The notes: generated by a model from the sequence alone, not told the origin. A stretch of DNA of 11,900 nucleotides from CAYPHA01 sp964410215 (GCA_964410215.1 CAYPHA010000107.1:1-11900), one strand, 5' to 3'. Shown: positions 1 through 8,022, counted from the stretch's first letter. Translations and numbers: made by a program.

Positions 1-1614
1 TCCGACCCGTTCTTTATCTGCCATACCGGAAGCAACAAGATAGTCAATACCGTCGGCAATATCGTCAAATTCTGTTCCGGCAGCGTCATTATAACCCGTC
101 ATGGCATAATCAAGGCCATACCCGGTGCTGGAGCGGTAATTGGGATAAAACACGAGGTAGCCATCGTTTGCAAAGACCTGTCCCGGACTGGAATAAGCAC
201 TCATCCATCCGTTCGAGTAGTGTGATTCCGGACCGCCATGGACAATAACCACAAGAGGAAATTCACGCCCTTCTTCATAGCCTGCCGGTCTAATGAGAAT
301 TCCTTCTATGGTAGCACCATCGCGGGCTGGATACGACAGGAGCTCCTGCGCTCCAAGTGTCTTTTCATCCAGCCAGGGGTTGACGTTCGTGAGCCTTTTC
401 ACGGTATTGCCACTGCGAAAAAAGACCTCATCGGGATGGTCAGGAGAACTTCCCTTGAAGGCCATGTATTTGCCATTCTCGCTTATGCTGGGATTTTCGA
501 ACACACAGCCGGCATTCCTTTCGGAAGATACGATGATAGTACGCTTGTCTCCCGTTTTCGCATCAATAGCGATTTTACTGAGGGTTGTGGCTGTACCTTC
601 TCCGGATCTGTAAATAACAGTATTCTTATCCAGCCACGACACCCATTCCACGTGCCCCCGGAATCCCTCCACCGTCAGATTTTCCGGTTCGCCGCCGGAC
701 AGGGATTTTACATAAACCTGACTCACAGCATGGTCTTTTCTCTCTTTAGCAGCAGTATACGCTATATGAGTAGCATCCGGACTGTACTGAACATTTCCCA
801 GTTTTCCCGGAACATCTACCAGTAATGAAACGGTTTTATCAGAGAGATCAATTTCATAAACATCCGTAAACATGTATTTATGATCAACCAGGTTCATCGG
901 ACTGATTTTAGCGACAACCTTTTCACCATCAGGTGAAAATTCAAACTCCCAAACGGTCTTCTCTTCCGTAATCTGAACGGGTTCCTTTGTCATTCCGTTC
1001 TTATCGAAATCAATAAGATAAATATTCTGGTGTTTCCAGTCTTCCTCATAAAAAACGAAGTCATATCCCTTTGTTTTCAATTTCTTTTCTCTTTCTGTCG
1101 CCGGGGTTTCGGCAATAAAGGCCAGTTTTTCCCCCGCAGGATGCCAGCGGTAATCCTTCACGCTGGTTGGGAAGTCGGTGATCTGACGCGCCTCTCCCCC
1201 CTCTGCCGGTATGGCCCAGACCTGGGTTACCGTATTCGTGTGCCGATTACTCAGAAAGCTGATCTGAGAGCCATCCGGACTCCAGGATATCGAACGTATG
1301 CGTTCCTTGCCAGTGATATACGGTTGGATTTCTCCGGTTTCGGTGCTGATAATATTCAACTCCCTGTAGGCGCTGCCGGGGTTGTCATCGGCCTTCCGCG
1401 GAACGTTAACCGTATAGGCGATCCTTTTACCGTCCGGGCTTATGGAAACCTCACTGACTTCCCTGAGACGCATCAGATCTTCAGCCGTAAAGATATTTTC
1501 AGCCTGAAGAGTCAGACCTGTATAAAGAATAAACGCGATGAAGAGCCATCCGGATGACCTTAACTTTAGGTGTAACGGATTGTGGTTTAAAAGTTTGTTT
1601 AGTGCTAACAGCAT
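1..1614 (-). CDS. S9-family peptidase (prolyl oligopeptidase / acylaminoacyl-peptidase type), secreted, 3' end cut by window
   Basis: The frame is open from ATG 1614 to the left edge (538 codons), and the C-terminus is missing. Residues 1-38 look like a signal peptide: a basic, long n-region, a hydrophobic core (WLFIAFILYTG) and a likely cut after LQA38. The mature protein would be periplasmic or extracellular. A beta-propeller follows, with SPDG-type blade motifs at about 59-62 and 112-115 and more further on (FSPDGEK, YSPDATH). The alpha/beta hydrolase domain then begins. It shows HGGP at 459-462, the oxyanion-hole region of S9 enzymes, then an NYRSSTGYG segment typical of the family. The visible part ends at ADKERVG, just where GxSxGG with the nucleophile serine is expected, so the Ser-Asp-His triad cannot be checked. 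Family members cleave short peptides, often dipeptides or acyl-amino acids, from N-termini. The start is supported by AGGAGGAAGG five bases upstream by its core and by an in-frame TAG at 1624-1626. Family is secure; substrate is unknown. Confidence 0.9.
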   Translation of the reverse strand, partial: MLLALNKLLNHNPLHLKLRSSGWLFIAFILYTGLTLQAENIFTAEDLMRLREVSEVSISPDGKRIAYTVNVPRKADDNPGSAYRELNIISTETGEIQPYITGKERIRSISWSPDGSQISFLSNRHTNTVTQVWAIPAEGGEARQITDFPTSVKDYRWHPAGEKLAFIAETPATEREKKLKTKGYDFVFYEEDWKHQNIYLIDFDKNGMTKEPVQITEEKTVWEFEFSPDGEKVVAKISPMNLVDHKYMFTDVYEIDLSDKTVSLLVDVPGKLGNVQYSPDATHIAYTAAKERKDHAVSQVYVKSLSGGEPENLTVEGFRGHVEWVSWLDKNTVIYRSGEGTATTLSKIAIDAKTGDKRTIIVSSERNAGCVFENPSISENGKYMAFKGSSPDHPDEVFFRSGNTVKRLTNVNPWLDEKTLGAQELLSYPARDGATIEGILIRPAGYEEGREFPLVVIVHGGPESHYSNGWMSAYSSPGQVFANDGYLVFYPNYRSSTGYGLDYAMTGYNDAAGTEFDDIADGIDYLVASGMADKERVG

Positions 1615-1615
1615 G

Positions 1616-1625
1616 CCTTCCTCCT
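1616..1625 (-). promoter_or_regulatory. Shine-Dalgarno of the S9 peptidase gene
   Basis: The minus strand reads AGGAGGAAGG just before ATG 1614. This is an almost perfect anti-16S match and fixes the start. The rest of the 66-base gap up to the transporter stop (1615-1680) is AT-rich. It shows no terminator and no convincing promoter, so the peptidase could be co-transcribed with the transporter. Confidence 0.8.
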
Positions 1626-1680
1626 AAATTTGATATGTAGTTTTAATATACGTATTATTAATACCACTAAATGGAACGAT

Positions 1681-2535
1681 TTATCTGGTAACGTGTTTTA
1701 ATCGTTCACTCAGGACAATCGCCACGAGAATGATTCCGCTCCCAAGGATCAGCCGCCAAAGGCTGCCGGACTCTCCAAAGACCAACATGGAAGCGACGAC
1801 AGCTAAAGGTATTTTTAAATTATTCATCGCCGCTAAAGTTCCCGGATTCGTCCTTGTGGCGCCAAAATTCCATAGAAAAAAGCAGATTCCCGAAGCGACG
1901 ATCCCCAGGTAAAACAATGTAAAAACTCCCATTATATCTAAATGCACCGCAGTCCAGTCGGTAAACAGGGTGGAAGACAGACCTGTTATCAGGAGGGCAC
2001 CGGCATAAAGAAATCCAAAAATGCCCGCCTGTGAAATATCCCTGCTAGTGGCAATAAGTTTCCTATAATAAATTTGGCCGAAAGCGAAAGAAAGGTTGGA
2101 AAACTGCACTAAAAAAAAACCAAACAAATAATTACTGTCATCCAGACCACGATGGAGGATAACCGCCGTGCCAATTACCGATATAACGGCCGTCAGCAGA
2201 AACCGGACATGTATTTTTTTCTCCAGTACATCGTTAATGAGGCTGACGTAAACAGGGGTATATATCGTAAACAGAGCAACCTGGTAGGCCTTCAGGTAAG
2301 CAAAAGAATGGATATAGAAAATATACATTAAGCCATACTGAACAGCACCGGTACTTATCAGTTTTAATTGTAGATTTCGTGAAATCCGATTTGGTTTTAG
2401 TAATGGTAAAAAAATAATAAAAGACAAAAGCATCCTCACGAGCGATACCAAATAGGCATCGACTGCAGAAAGATAGGTTTTAATCAATCCGAACGAGAGA
2501 GCCCAGAGAATAGAAACAACAACAAGAAATACCAT
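1681..2535 (-). CDS. DMT-superfamily transporter, EamA type, 10 predicted membrane helices
   Basis: A 284-residue, very hydrophobic protein with the two-times-five helix layout of EamA (drug/metabolite transporter) proteins. Helix 1 starts directly at the N-terminus (VFLVVVSILWALSFGL). The second EamA half covers about residues 145-280 and ends with the typical segment of a helix, a small polar loop (GATRTNPGTLAAMNNLK), a helix, a FGE turn and a final helix. The protein acts in the inner membrane, probably as an exporter or exchanger of small metabolites. The substrate cannot be told from sequence. ATG 2535 is the only ATG start that keeps helix 1, because TGA lies four codons upstream in frame. 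The cytoplasmic N-terminal tail that many EamA proteins have is absent. I see no clear Shine-Dalgarno, and the acyl-CoA synthetase terminator ends only 17 bases upstream. Expression would need read-through, a promoter inside the preceding gene, or near-leaderless translation. Confidence 0.88.
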   Translation of the reverse strand: MVFLVVVSILWALSFGLIKTYLSAVDAYLVSLVRMLLSFIIFLPLLKPNRISRNLQLKLISTGAVQYGLMYIFYIHSFAYLKAYQVALFTIYTPVYVSLINDVLEKKIHVRFLLTAVISVIGTAVILHRGLDDSNYLFGFFLVQFSNLSFAFGQIYYRKLIATSRDISQAGIFGFLYAGALLITGLSSTLFTDWTAVHLDIMGVFTLFYLGIVASGICFFLWNFGATRTNPGTLAAMNNLKIPLAVVASMLVFGESGSLWRLILGSGIILVAIVLSERLKHVTR

Positions 2536-2552
2536 CAGCGTGCTTCATATTT

Positions 2553-2575
2553 AAAAAAGGGAGCTTTGCTCCCTT
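2553..2575 (-). terminator. Intrinsic terminator after the acyl-CoA synthetase gene
   Basis: On the minus strand, AAGGGAGC, loop AAA and GCTCCCTT form a perfect 8-bp stem, with a run of six T that begins inside the 3' arm. The stem begins on the last base of the synthetase stop codon. The element sits directly upstream of the transporter gene, so it should strongly reduce read-through into it. Confidence 0.85.
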
Positions 2576-4371
2576 CACACATCATACATTTTTTCAATTT
2601 CGTTTTTATATTTTTCCTCAACCACTTTACGTTTTACTTTGAGGGAAGGCGTGAGATCTCCCGTTTCTATAGAGAAAAGTTCAGATGCGAGATAAAAATC
2701 TTTTATTGTCTCGTAACTGGCAAGATTAGCGGTCAGCCGATCGATAACTGAACGGAACATCGCCTTGATTTCATCATTTTTTAGCAGCTCTTCATAACTG
2801 GTATAGGGAATATTTTGCTTTGTTGCCCATTCCTCGACCTGTTCCTTGCCCGGCACTATGATTGCTGTGCAGAAGCGGCGTTTATCACCAATGACGACTG
2901 CCTGCTCAATATATTTATTTGTAATCAAACTGTTTTCGATGGGCTGGGGTGCAATATTCTTACCACCGGATGTAACGATAATATTCTTCTTCCGATCCGT
3001 TATTTTCAGAAGTCCTTCATCATCAAGATGTCCGATATCACCGGTATGGAACCATCCCTCCTCATCGATAGCTTCCCGTGTTTCAGCTTCTTTGTTATAA
3101 TATCCTTTCATGATGTGATCCCCGCGGGAAAGAATTTCACCATCATCAGCAATCTTCACTTCCACATTGTCCAGTAACGGTCCAACGGTACCGAATTTAA
3201 ATTTTTCGGGTCGGTTTACTGCTATAACCGGCGATGTTTCCGTCAGGCCGTATCCTTCGAGGATCTGCAGCCCGGCAGCTCCGAAGAATTCTGCAATTTC
3301 CGGTGAAAGGGGCGCACCACCACTAACGAAATAACGTAATTTTCCTCCCACTCTTTCATTCAGTTTACTGAACACCAGTTTATAAGCGATATTCTTTTTA
3401 AACTGCAGAAGACCGGAAATGGATTCATGACGCATTCGTTTATGAACATATTCTCTGCCCATTTTCAACGACCAGTTAAAAATCTTCTGTTTAACGGGTG
3501 ATCCGGCTTCCACGCTTTCGAGAACCCTTCCATACATTTTTTCATAGAGCCGTGGTACGGAAACCATTAACGTCGGTTTGATCTCTCCCATATTTTCAGC
3601 TACGGTATCGATGCTCTCCGCGTAGGCAATCATTGCCCCGAAATATGTCGGGAGATAATGACCGGCCATGCGCTCAAAAATGTGGCTGAGTGGCAGAAAT
3701 GACAGAAAGACATCATCTGTTCGAAAATCGATGATATTTGAAACCCCATCGATATTGGAAAGAAAGTTTCGATGGGTCAGAATGGCTCCTTTCGGTTCTC
3801 CCGTCGTTCCAGAGGTATAGATAATGGTATGCATATCATCGATATCCACGTTTCCAATGGATTCTTCCACATATTTGGGATTTTCATCAAGAAAGTTCTT
3901 TCCCTTTTCGGCCAATTCACTGAGCCCGATCCAGGGTTTGTTGACATCAGACAGTTCTTCATCAATGATAATAAAATGACCTGCTTCCTTTAGTTTATCC
4001 TTAACGGCATCGACTTTTTGCGACTGGATATTGTCCATGGCAAAAACGACCTTTGACTGGGAGTCATTGAGGATATACAGGACCTGTTCTTTCAGGAGTG
4101 AGGGATAAATGGGAACCAGAACGCAACCCAGGGCGGCACAGGCATAATCGATCAGGGCCCACTGCATTCTGTTATGGGATATGATCGCCACGCGGTCTCC
4201 CCTTTTTATGCCCAGCGATGCCAGTCCGCTTGCATAGTGCTCCGCCATAGTTACGGCATCTTTGAAAGCTACTCCGATCCAGGCACTGCCCCTTTTATAT
4301 TTGTAGGCAACGAGATCAGGATAATCCACCCTTTTAGAGAAAAACATTTCACCAAGGTTACGATACTTCAT
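2575..4371 (-). CDS. Long-chain acyl-CoA synthetase (AMP-forming, FadD15-like)
   Basis: A 598-residue member of the ANL superfamily, full length for long-chain fatty acid:CoA ligases. It activates fatty acids to acyl-AMP with ATP and then to acyl-CoA, for beta-oxidation or lipid synthesis, in the cytoplasm or at the membrane face. The signature motifs are intact: the phosphate-binding motif YTSGTTGEPKG at 185-195, GYGLTETS at 373-380, and WFHTGD at 440-445 with its adenine/ribose-contacting Asp. The hinge and A8 region DRKKNIIVTSGGKNIAP lies at 459-475. Near the C-terminus, LTPSLKVKRK supplies the catalytic A10 lysine (about K578). ATG 4371 is preceded by AGGGAGGA at good spacing. The gene appears to be a single transcription unit, with its own near-consensus promoter at 4476-4504 and a terminator touching its stop codon. 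No other fatty-acid gene is nearby, so pathway context is missing. Chain-length preference is not readable. The family call is very secure. Confidence 0.95.
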   Translation of the reverse strand: MKYRNLGEMFFSKRVDYPDLVAYKYKRGSAWIGVAFKDAVTMAEHYASGLASLGIKRGDRVAIISHNRMQWALIDYACAALGCVLVPIYPSLLKEQVLYILNDSQSKVVFAMDNIQSQKVDAVKDKLKEAGHFIIIDEELSDVNKPWIGLSELAEKGKNFLDENPKYVEESIGNVDIDDMHTIIYTSGTTGEPKGAILTHRNFLSNIDGVSNIIDFRTDDVFLSFLPLSHIFERMAGHYLPTYFGAMIAYAESIDTVAENMGEIKPTLMVSVPRLYEKMYGRVLESVEAGSPVKQKIFNWSLKMGREYVHKRMRHESISGLLQFKKNIAYKLVFSKLNERVGGKLRYFVSGGAPLSPEIAEFFGAAGLQILEGYGLTETSPVIAVNRPEKFKFGTVGPLLDNVEVKIADDGEILSRGDHIMKGYYNKEAETREAIDEEGWFHTGDIGHLDDEGLLKITDRKKNIIVTSGGKNIAPQPIENSLITNKYIEQAVVIGDKRRFCTAIIVPGKEQVEEWATKQNIPYTSYEELLKNDEIKAMFRSVIDRLTANLASYETIKDFYLASELFSIETGDLTPSLKVKRKVVEEKYKNEIEKMYDV

Positions 4372-4384
4372 TATTCCTCCCTTA

Positions 4385-4417
4385 GCAGAACACCATCAGG
4401 TCGACGAAATGTTCTGC
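4385..4417 (-). promoter_or_regulatory. Inverted repeat in the leader of the acyl-CoA synthetase gene
   Basis: GCAGAACA (minus strand, 4417-4410) and TGTTCTGC (4392-4385) are perfect 8-base complementary arms around a 17-base loop. The 3' arm ends three bases before the AGGGAGG ribosome binding site. It could be an mRNA hairpin influencing translation, or a DNA operator located downstream of the promoter. There is no T-run, so it is not an intrinsic terminator. I do not recognise it as the site of a known fatty-acid regulator. Confidence 0.45.
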
Positions 4418-4475
4418 CGGATTAAACCGTACGAAATCATTTGGAAGTTTCAGGCGAGTTGATAGCCGATTAAAA

Positions 4476-4504
4476 AATATAGTTTTTCATCGACAAACTG
4501 TCAA
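4476..4504 (-). promoter_or_regulatory. Near-consensus sigma-70 promoter for the acyl-CoA synthetase gene
   Basis: On the minus strand, TTGACA (4504-4499), a 17-base spacer and TATATT (4481-4476) match the housekeeping consensus at 11 of 12 positions with ideal spacing. Transcription would start near 4469, giving a leader of about 98 bases before ATG 4371. The -35 box begins three bases after the mrfB stop codon, and no terminator for mrfAB is visible in between. Some transcripts from mrfAB may therefore continue into this gene. Confidence 0.72.
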
Positions 4505-4506
4505 GG

Positions 4507-5715
4507 TTATTTTGATGGTACACTGTTTTTTTGACTGAGACGATTTTTACGGTACAGGAAAGCGTTCAGCGTCTCCTGGTATTCCGATCCAGAGTGGAGT
4601 GAGATTAATGTCCGGATCTGCTGTATGGCCCGTCCGGTATATACAAGAGCCTGCTCGTAATCGCCCGCAACGTGTTCATGATATTTAGCCAGTTCTTCCA
4701 GGACACGAAACGTATATGAAGAATGCCGGGTCAGCTCTTCCCAGATAGTAATAGCCTGTTCCCAACGGCGTTGCACTTTCAACAGCATACTCTTCCAGAA
4801 AAGGACGGCCGGTGGTACCATACCTTCCGAATCGCGGAGTTCCGCAATAATCCTGTCCAGATAGGATTCATTCTTCTCCTGGTAGGCTAATTTCGCCAGA
4901 TTTATCAAGGCGTATCGGTCGTCATTTAAAGGGTCATGATGATTATTGATGGTGCTCGAAATATAAACAAGTTGCAGCAGTGATGTCAAATCGTAATAAT
5001 TGTGTTCAATAAGCCGGATAATATCATGAATGATTCCTGTATTAATAAAATCAAAATAGGCCTGCGGAATGAAAGCTCCCGGAATATCATTGACCCGTTC
5101 TACAAGGTTTAACTTCTTTTCGATAGACTGTAAATCACAGGACGGTATACTGCCTCCCCAGATTCGTCTCACAATATGAAGCAGGTCGAGGTGCTTTTTT
5201 GTATGCAAATCGCTTTCAATCCTGTTCAGCAAGAGACGGTTTTTAAGCAAGGGCAGATCATAGGTTTTTCCGTTATAGGATACAAGGACATGAAAACCGT
5301 CCAAAAAAACGGACAGATGCTTGAACAGATGGTACTCGCGGCCATAATCAGGCAGAAAATACTGGTCAACGACGGCTTTACCATCCCTGATATATAAAAA
5401 GCCGATTAAAAAGGCAAAAGTTCCGGCACCACCGGCCAGTCCGGTTGTTTCCAGATCAAAAAATACACACGTTTCAGGATCGATGGACGTATCCAGTAAG
5501 CTTCTGCTGAGGAAGTCCAGCTTCAGTGCTCCGCCCGTTCCGGATGGTAGTTCCACGGGCCTGGAAATTTTCAAATAAGGCGCCTCAGGATGCATAATTT
5601 CCCCGTTGAAGTGTTCCTGAAGGGCTTTAAGGGATGGCGACAGGACATGATCCGTTTGTATCCCTGGCGGGTTCTGTGCGGATTTATAGTACTGAAGTTT
5701 TTTTGAGAGGTCCAT
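4507..5715 (-). CDS. mrfB: MrfB/YprB-family DEDDh 3'-5' exonuclease with TPR-like C-terminus
   Basis: A 402-residue protein with an RNase H-like (DnaQ-type) nuclease domain at about 80-250 and a helical TPR-like tail at about 265-375 (repeats around WKSMLLKVQRRWEQAITIWEEL and LEELAKYHEHVAGDYEQALVY). All five DEDDh residues can be placed: D87 and E89 in FFDLETTG, D153 in SYNGKTYDLPLL, and H238 and D242 in EHNYYDLTSLL. The order and spacing fit the YprB subfamily. In B. subtilis, MrfB works with the helicase MrfA in repair of mitomycin C damage independently of UvrABC. Here mrfB directly follows mrfA, and stop and start share one base (TGATG), which suggests translational coupling. There is no good Shine-Dalgarno of its own. 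ATG 5715 is preferred to the TTG one codon upstream. The stop at 4507-4509 is followed almost at once by the next promoter. Confidence 0.85.
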   Translation of the reverse strand: MDLSKKLQYYKSAQNPPGIQTDHVLSPSLKALQEHFNGEIMHPEAPYLKISRPVELPSGTGGALKLDFLSRSLLDTSIDPETCVFFDLETTGLAGGAGTFAFLIGFLYIRDGKAVVDQYFLPDYGREYHLFKHLSVFLDGFHVLVSYNGKTYDLPLLKNRLLLNRIESDLHTKKHLDLLHIVRRIWGGSIPSCDLQSIEKKLNLVERVNDIPGAFIPQAYFDFINTGIIHDIIRLIEHNYYDLTSLLQLVYISSTINNHHDPLNDDRYALINLAKLAYQEKNESYLDRIIAELRDSEGMVPPAVLFWKSMLLKVQRRWEQAITIWEELTRHSSYTFRVLEELAKYHEHVAGDYEQALVYTGRAIQQIRTLISLHSGSEYQETLNAFLYRKNRLSQKNSVPSK

Positions 5716-7991
5716 CAATCATCCAGTTGCAGAAGGTCCAGAATTTTCAGTGCACTCTCTTTGCCGAACAAACCGGATTCGAGGGAAGGTCCGATGCAGG
5801 ATGGACAGCCTTTACTGCAGGGACACGAACGAACATGCTGTCGCACGGCGCTCAGAGCAACGCGGTCCATCTGGAACAGCTTTTTCGTCAGGCCGATTCC
5901 GCCCTGGTACTTGTCATAAACATAGATCGTCGGCATTTTACTGAACGGGGCCCGGACCATGGGCACAACGGAAATGTCAGACGTATCGCACATGATATAA
6001 ACGGGAATCAGGTTGCCCATGGTGTAGGCAATACCCTTCAGTCCTTCACCAATAACCGATTCCTGAAAATAGGGATCGACGAAAAGTTCATCCGGAAATT
6101 CCCACCAGAGAGCGGTGGTCTGTAATTCGAGTTCCGGTAAATAGATTTTACCCATACCGATATTCTCATGGGTATGAAATTTTATTTTTTTAAAACCGGT
6201 TGTAACCCTGGCAACGGCCACTTCCCCGAAATATTTTCTATATTCCCGGTCCGGTGACGCGCTTTCCTCCAATATATCCAACACTTTCAGATCGGTTTTA
6301 GTAATCGCATCGGTATAATGATCCACATTGACCTGATGCACATAGGCTTTTTTTTCATCCCAGTCCAGCTCATCAACGTGATATTGAATGCTGTTGTGAA
6401 TATATATGGCATCTTTATGTACAAGTTCTGCGGCGGAAAACAAATCAATTTCACCAATCACGCTGTTCCCGTCTGCCGTGTTGATGATAACAACATTTTC
6501 CGGTCCCGCATTTCGTAAACTTATTTCATCGGCCGGATAAATATCACTCATCCAGAAATATTTATTATCTGTTTTTCTCAGAACCCGCTCTTCAGCCAGG
6601 AATTGAAGGAGATGACCGGTAATGTCCTGTGCAAATTGTTCATCTTCCGTAAAAGGCAGTTCAAAAGCCCCGCATTTCAGATGACTCATCAGAATCGGCA
6701 GATTATCTTTGTCAATCAGCGCAGTCTCCGGATTTTTCCCGAAAAAATAATCCGGATGTTCAACAATATACTGATCGAGGGGGGCGCTGGATGCAACCAG
6801 TATGGCCAGTGAAACATGTTGACGGCGCCCTGCTCTTCCGGATTGCTGCCAGGTACTCGAAATCGACCCCGGATAGCCGGCGAGGATGGCCACATCGAGG
6901 TTTCCGATATCAATTCCCAGTTCCAGCGCATTGGTACTGACAACCACCTGTATACCTCCGGATTTAAGTCCGCGTTCGATTTCCCGCCGTTCGCGCGGCA
7001 GGTAACCGCCGCGATACCCCCGAATTTTCATAGGATCAATTTTAAGGTTTTTGGCAACTTCACGCAGATAGGTAAGCAAAAGTTCCACGCGCAGCCGGCT
7101 GCGTGCAAACACAATTATCTGGGCACCGGTGGGTAACAATTTGCGCACAACATTACGCACTTCGGAAATAACGGAACGCCGGAGACCCAACTCAAGATTA
7201 ACGACAGGCGGATTATAAAACAGAAAATGCTTTTCACCACGGGGAGCCCCGTTGTTATCCACCAGGTTAATCGTTTCACCTGTGATTTCTTCTGCGAGTT
7301 CTCTGGGGTTAGCTATCGTCGCACTGGAACAGATAAACTGTGGTTTGCTCCCGTAAAATGCACAAATACGTTTCAGCCTGCGAATGAGATTAGACAGATG
7401 GCTGCCGAAAACGCCACGGTATGCATGAAGTTCATCGATAACGATATACCTGAGATTTTCAAAAAGTTTGATCCAGAGCGTATGGTGAGGCAGAATTCCC
7501 TGGTGCAGCATATCCGGGTTGGTTACCACGATATGACCGGCGGACCGGATGGTTCGACGAATATCCGCAGGTGTATCACCGTCGAAAGTAAACGTTTTGA
7601 TATCTGCTTTGAGGCTGTTGACAAGGTCCTGGGCTTCTTTTACCTGGTCCTGGGAGAGTGCCTTGGTCGGGAACAGATACAGGGCACGATTTTCATTGTT
7701 TGTAAGGAGCGACTGAAATATGGGAAGGTTATAGCATAATGTTTTTCCGGAAGCCGTAGGCGTTACGATAACAACATGTTTACCGGCGGATATCTTTTCA
7801 TAGGCTTCGGCCTGATGGCTGTAAAGTTCCCGTATTCCTTTTTGCCGGAGTGCCTGAATCAGGCGGTCATCCACGCTATCCGGGAAAGGATGGTACACGG
7901 CACCGGTTTCCGGAAAGGTCATCCATTTATTTAAATGTTTTTGAAAATCGCTATCAGAGGATAAAAAGTCGATGAGTTGTGCTAAATTCAT
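5715..7991 (-). CDS. mrfA: MrfA/YprA-family DEAD/DEAH-box helicase with C-terminal four-cysteine motif (DUF1998)
   Basis: A 758-residue superfamily-2 helicase, close to the usual length of YprA/MrfA. The visible motifs are, in order: a Q-like motif (YSHQ, 57-60), Walker A TPTASGKT (77-84), DELH (186-189), SAT (223-225), TNALELGIDIG (353-363) and QQSGRAGR (382-389). The C-terminal third carries the DUF1998/MZB region. It ends with cysteines C723, C725, C729 and C732 in CPCSKGCPSC, a probable zinc site characteristic of this family. The family unwinds DNA. B. subtilis MrfA is a 3'-5' helicase acting with MrfB in mitomycin C lesion repair. Adjacent mrfB supports the same role here. I chose ATG 7991 because the longer frame (GTG 8075) would begin inside the hairpin of the upstream terminator and would add 28 residues unlike the family. 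ATG 7991 itself has only a weak ribosome binding site. Helicase and family assignment are firm; the repair role is by homology. Confidence 0.9.
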   Translation of the reverse strand: MNLAQLIDFLSSDSDFQKHLNKWMTFPETGAVYHPFPDSVDDRLIQALRQKGIRELYSHQAEAYEKISAGKHVVIVTPTASGKTLCYNLPIFQSLLTNNENRALYLFPTKALSQDQVKEAQDLVNSLKADIKTFTFDGDTPADIRRTIRSAGHIVVTNPDMLHQGILPHHTLWIKLFENLRYIVIDELHAYRGVFGSHLSNLIRRLKRICAFYGSKPQFICSSATIANPRELAEEITGETINLVDNNGAPRGEKHFLFYNPPVVNLELGLRRSVISEVRNVVRKLLPTGAQIIVFARSRLRVELLLTYLREVAKNLKIDPMKIRGYRGGYLPRERREIERGLKSGGIQVVVSTNALELGIDIGNLDVAILAGYPGSISSTWQQSGRAGRRQHVSLAILVASSAPLDQYIVEHPDYFFGKNPETALIDKDNLPILMSHLKCGAFELPFTEDEQFAQDITGHLLQFLAEERVLRKTDNKYFWMSDIYPADEISLRNAGPENVVIINTADGNSVIGEIDLFSAAELVHKDAIYIHNSIQYHVDELDWDEKKAYVHQVNVDHYTDAITKTDLKVLDILEESASPDREYRKYFGEVAVARVTTGFKKIKFHTHENIGMGKIYLPELELQTTALWWEFPDELFVDPYFQESVIGEGLKGIAYTMGNLIPVYIMCDTSDISVVPMVRAPFSKMPTIYVYDKYQGGIGLTKKLFQMDRVALSAVRQHVRSCPCSKGCPSCIGPSLESGLFGKESALKILDLLQLDD

Positions 7992-8022
7992 GCATTTTCC
8001 CGGACGGATTGTGACTGGGGTA

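Larger units (their letters stand above)
4372..4506. other. Intergenic leader between mrfB and the acyl-CoA synthetase gene
   Basis: This 135-base gap, the longest in the window, holds the promoter at 4476-4504, the inverted repeat at 4385-4417 and the Shine-Dalgarno AGGGAGGA ending five bases or fewer before ATG 4371. A 7-base direct repeat (ACGAAAT on the plus strand, 4404-4410 and 4431-4437) is also present and may be chance. No short gene or RNA gene is evident. Confidence 0.6.

Noticed and set aside
238..1557. Plus-strand ORFs of 195, 106 and 175 residues opposite the S9 peptidase
   Set aside because: They are antisense shadows of a gene with clear family motifs, and none has recognisable protein character.
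1615..1680. Promoter-like TTTAGT-17-TATTAA and a partial palindrome around TACGTA
   Set aside because: Both are weak matches in AT-rich sequence; the palindrome breaks after two pairs beyond the ACGT core.
2480..2548. 22-residue ORF (ATG 2548, minus strand) overlapping the transporter start in another frame
   Set aside because: No Shine-Dalgarno, Cys-rich low-quality peptide, and it lies in the codon shadow of the transporter gene.
5716..5718. TTG start for MrfB one codon upstream
   Set aside because: ATG 5715 gives the classic TGATG overlap with mrfA, and the TTG adds only one residue.
5634..7739. Plus-strand ORFs of up to 170 residues opposite mrfA
   Set aside because: Antisense shadows; the helicase and cysteine motifs on the minus strand show which strand is coding.
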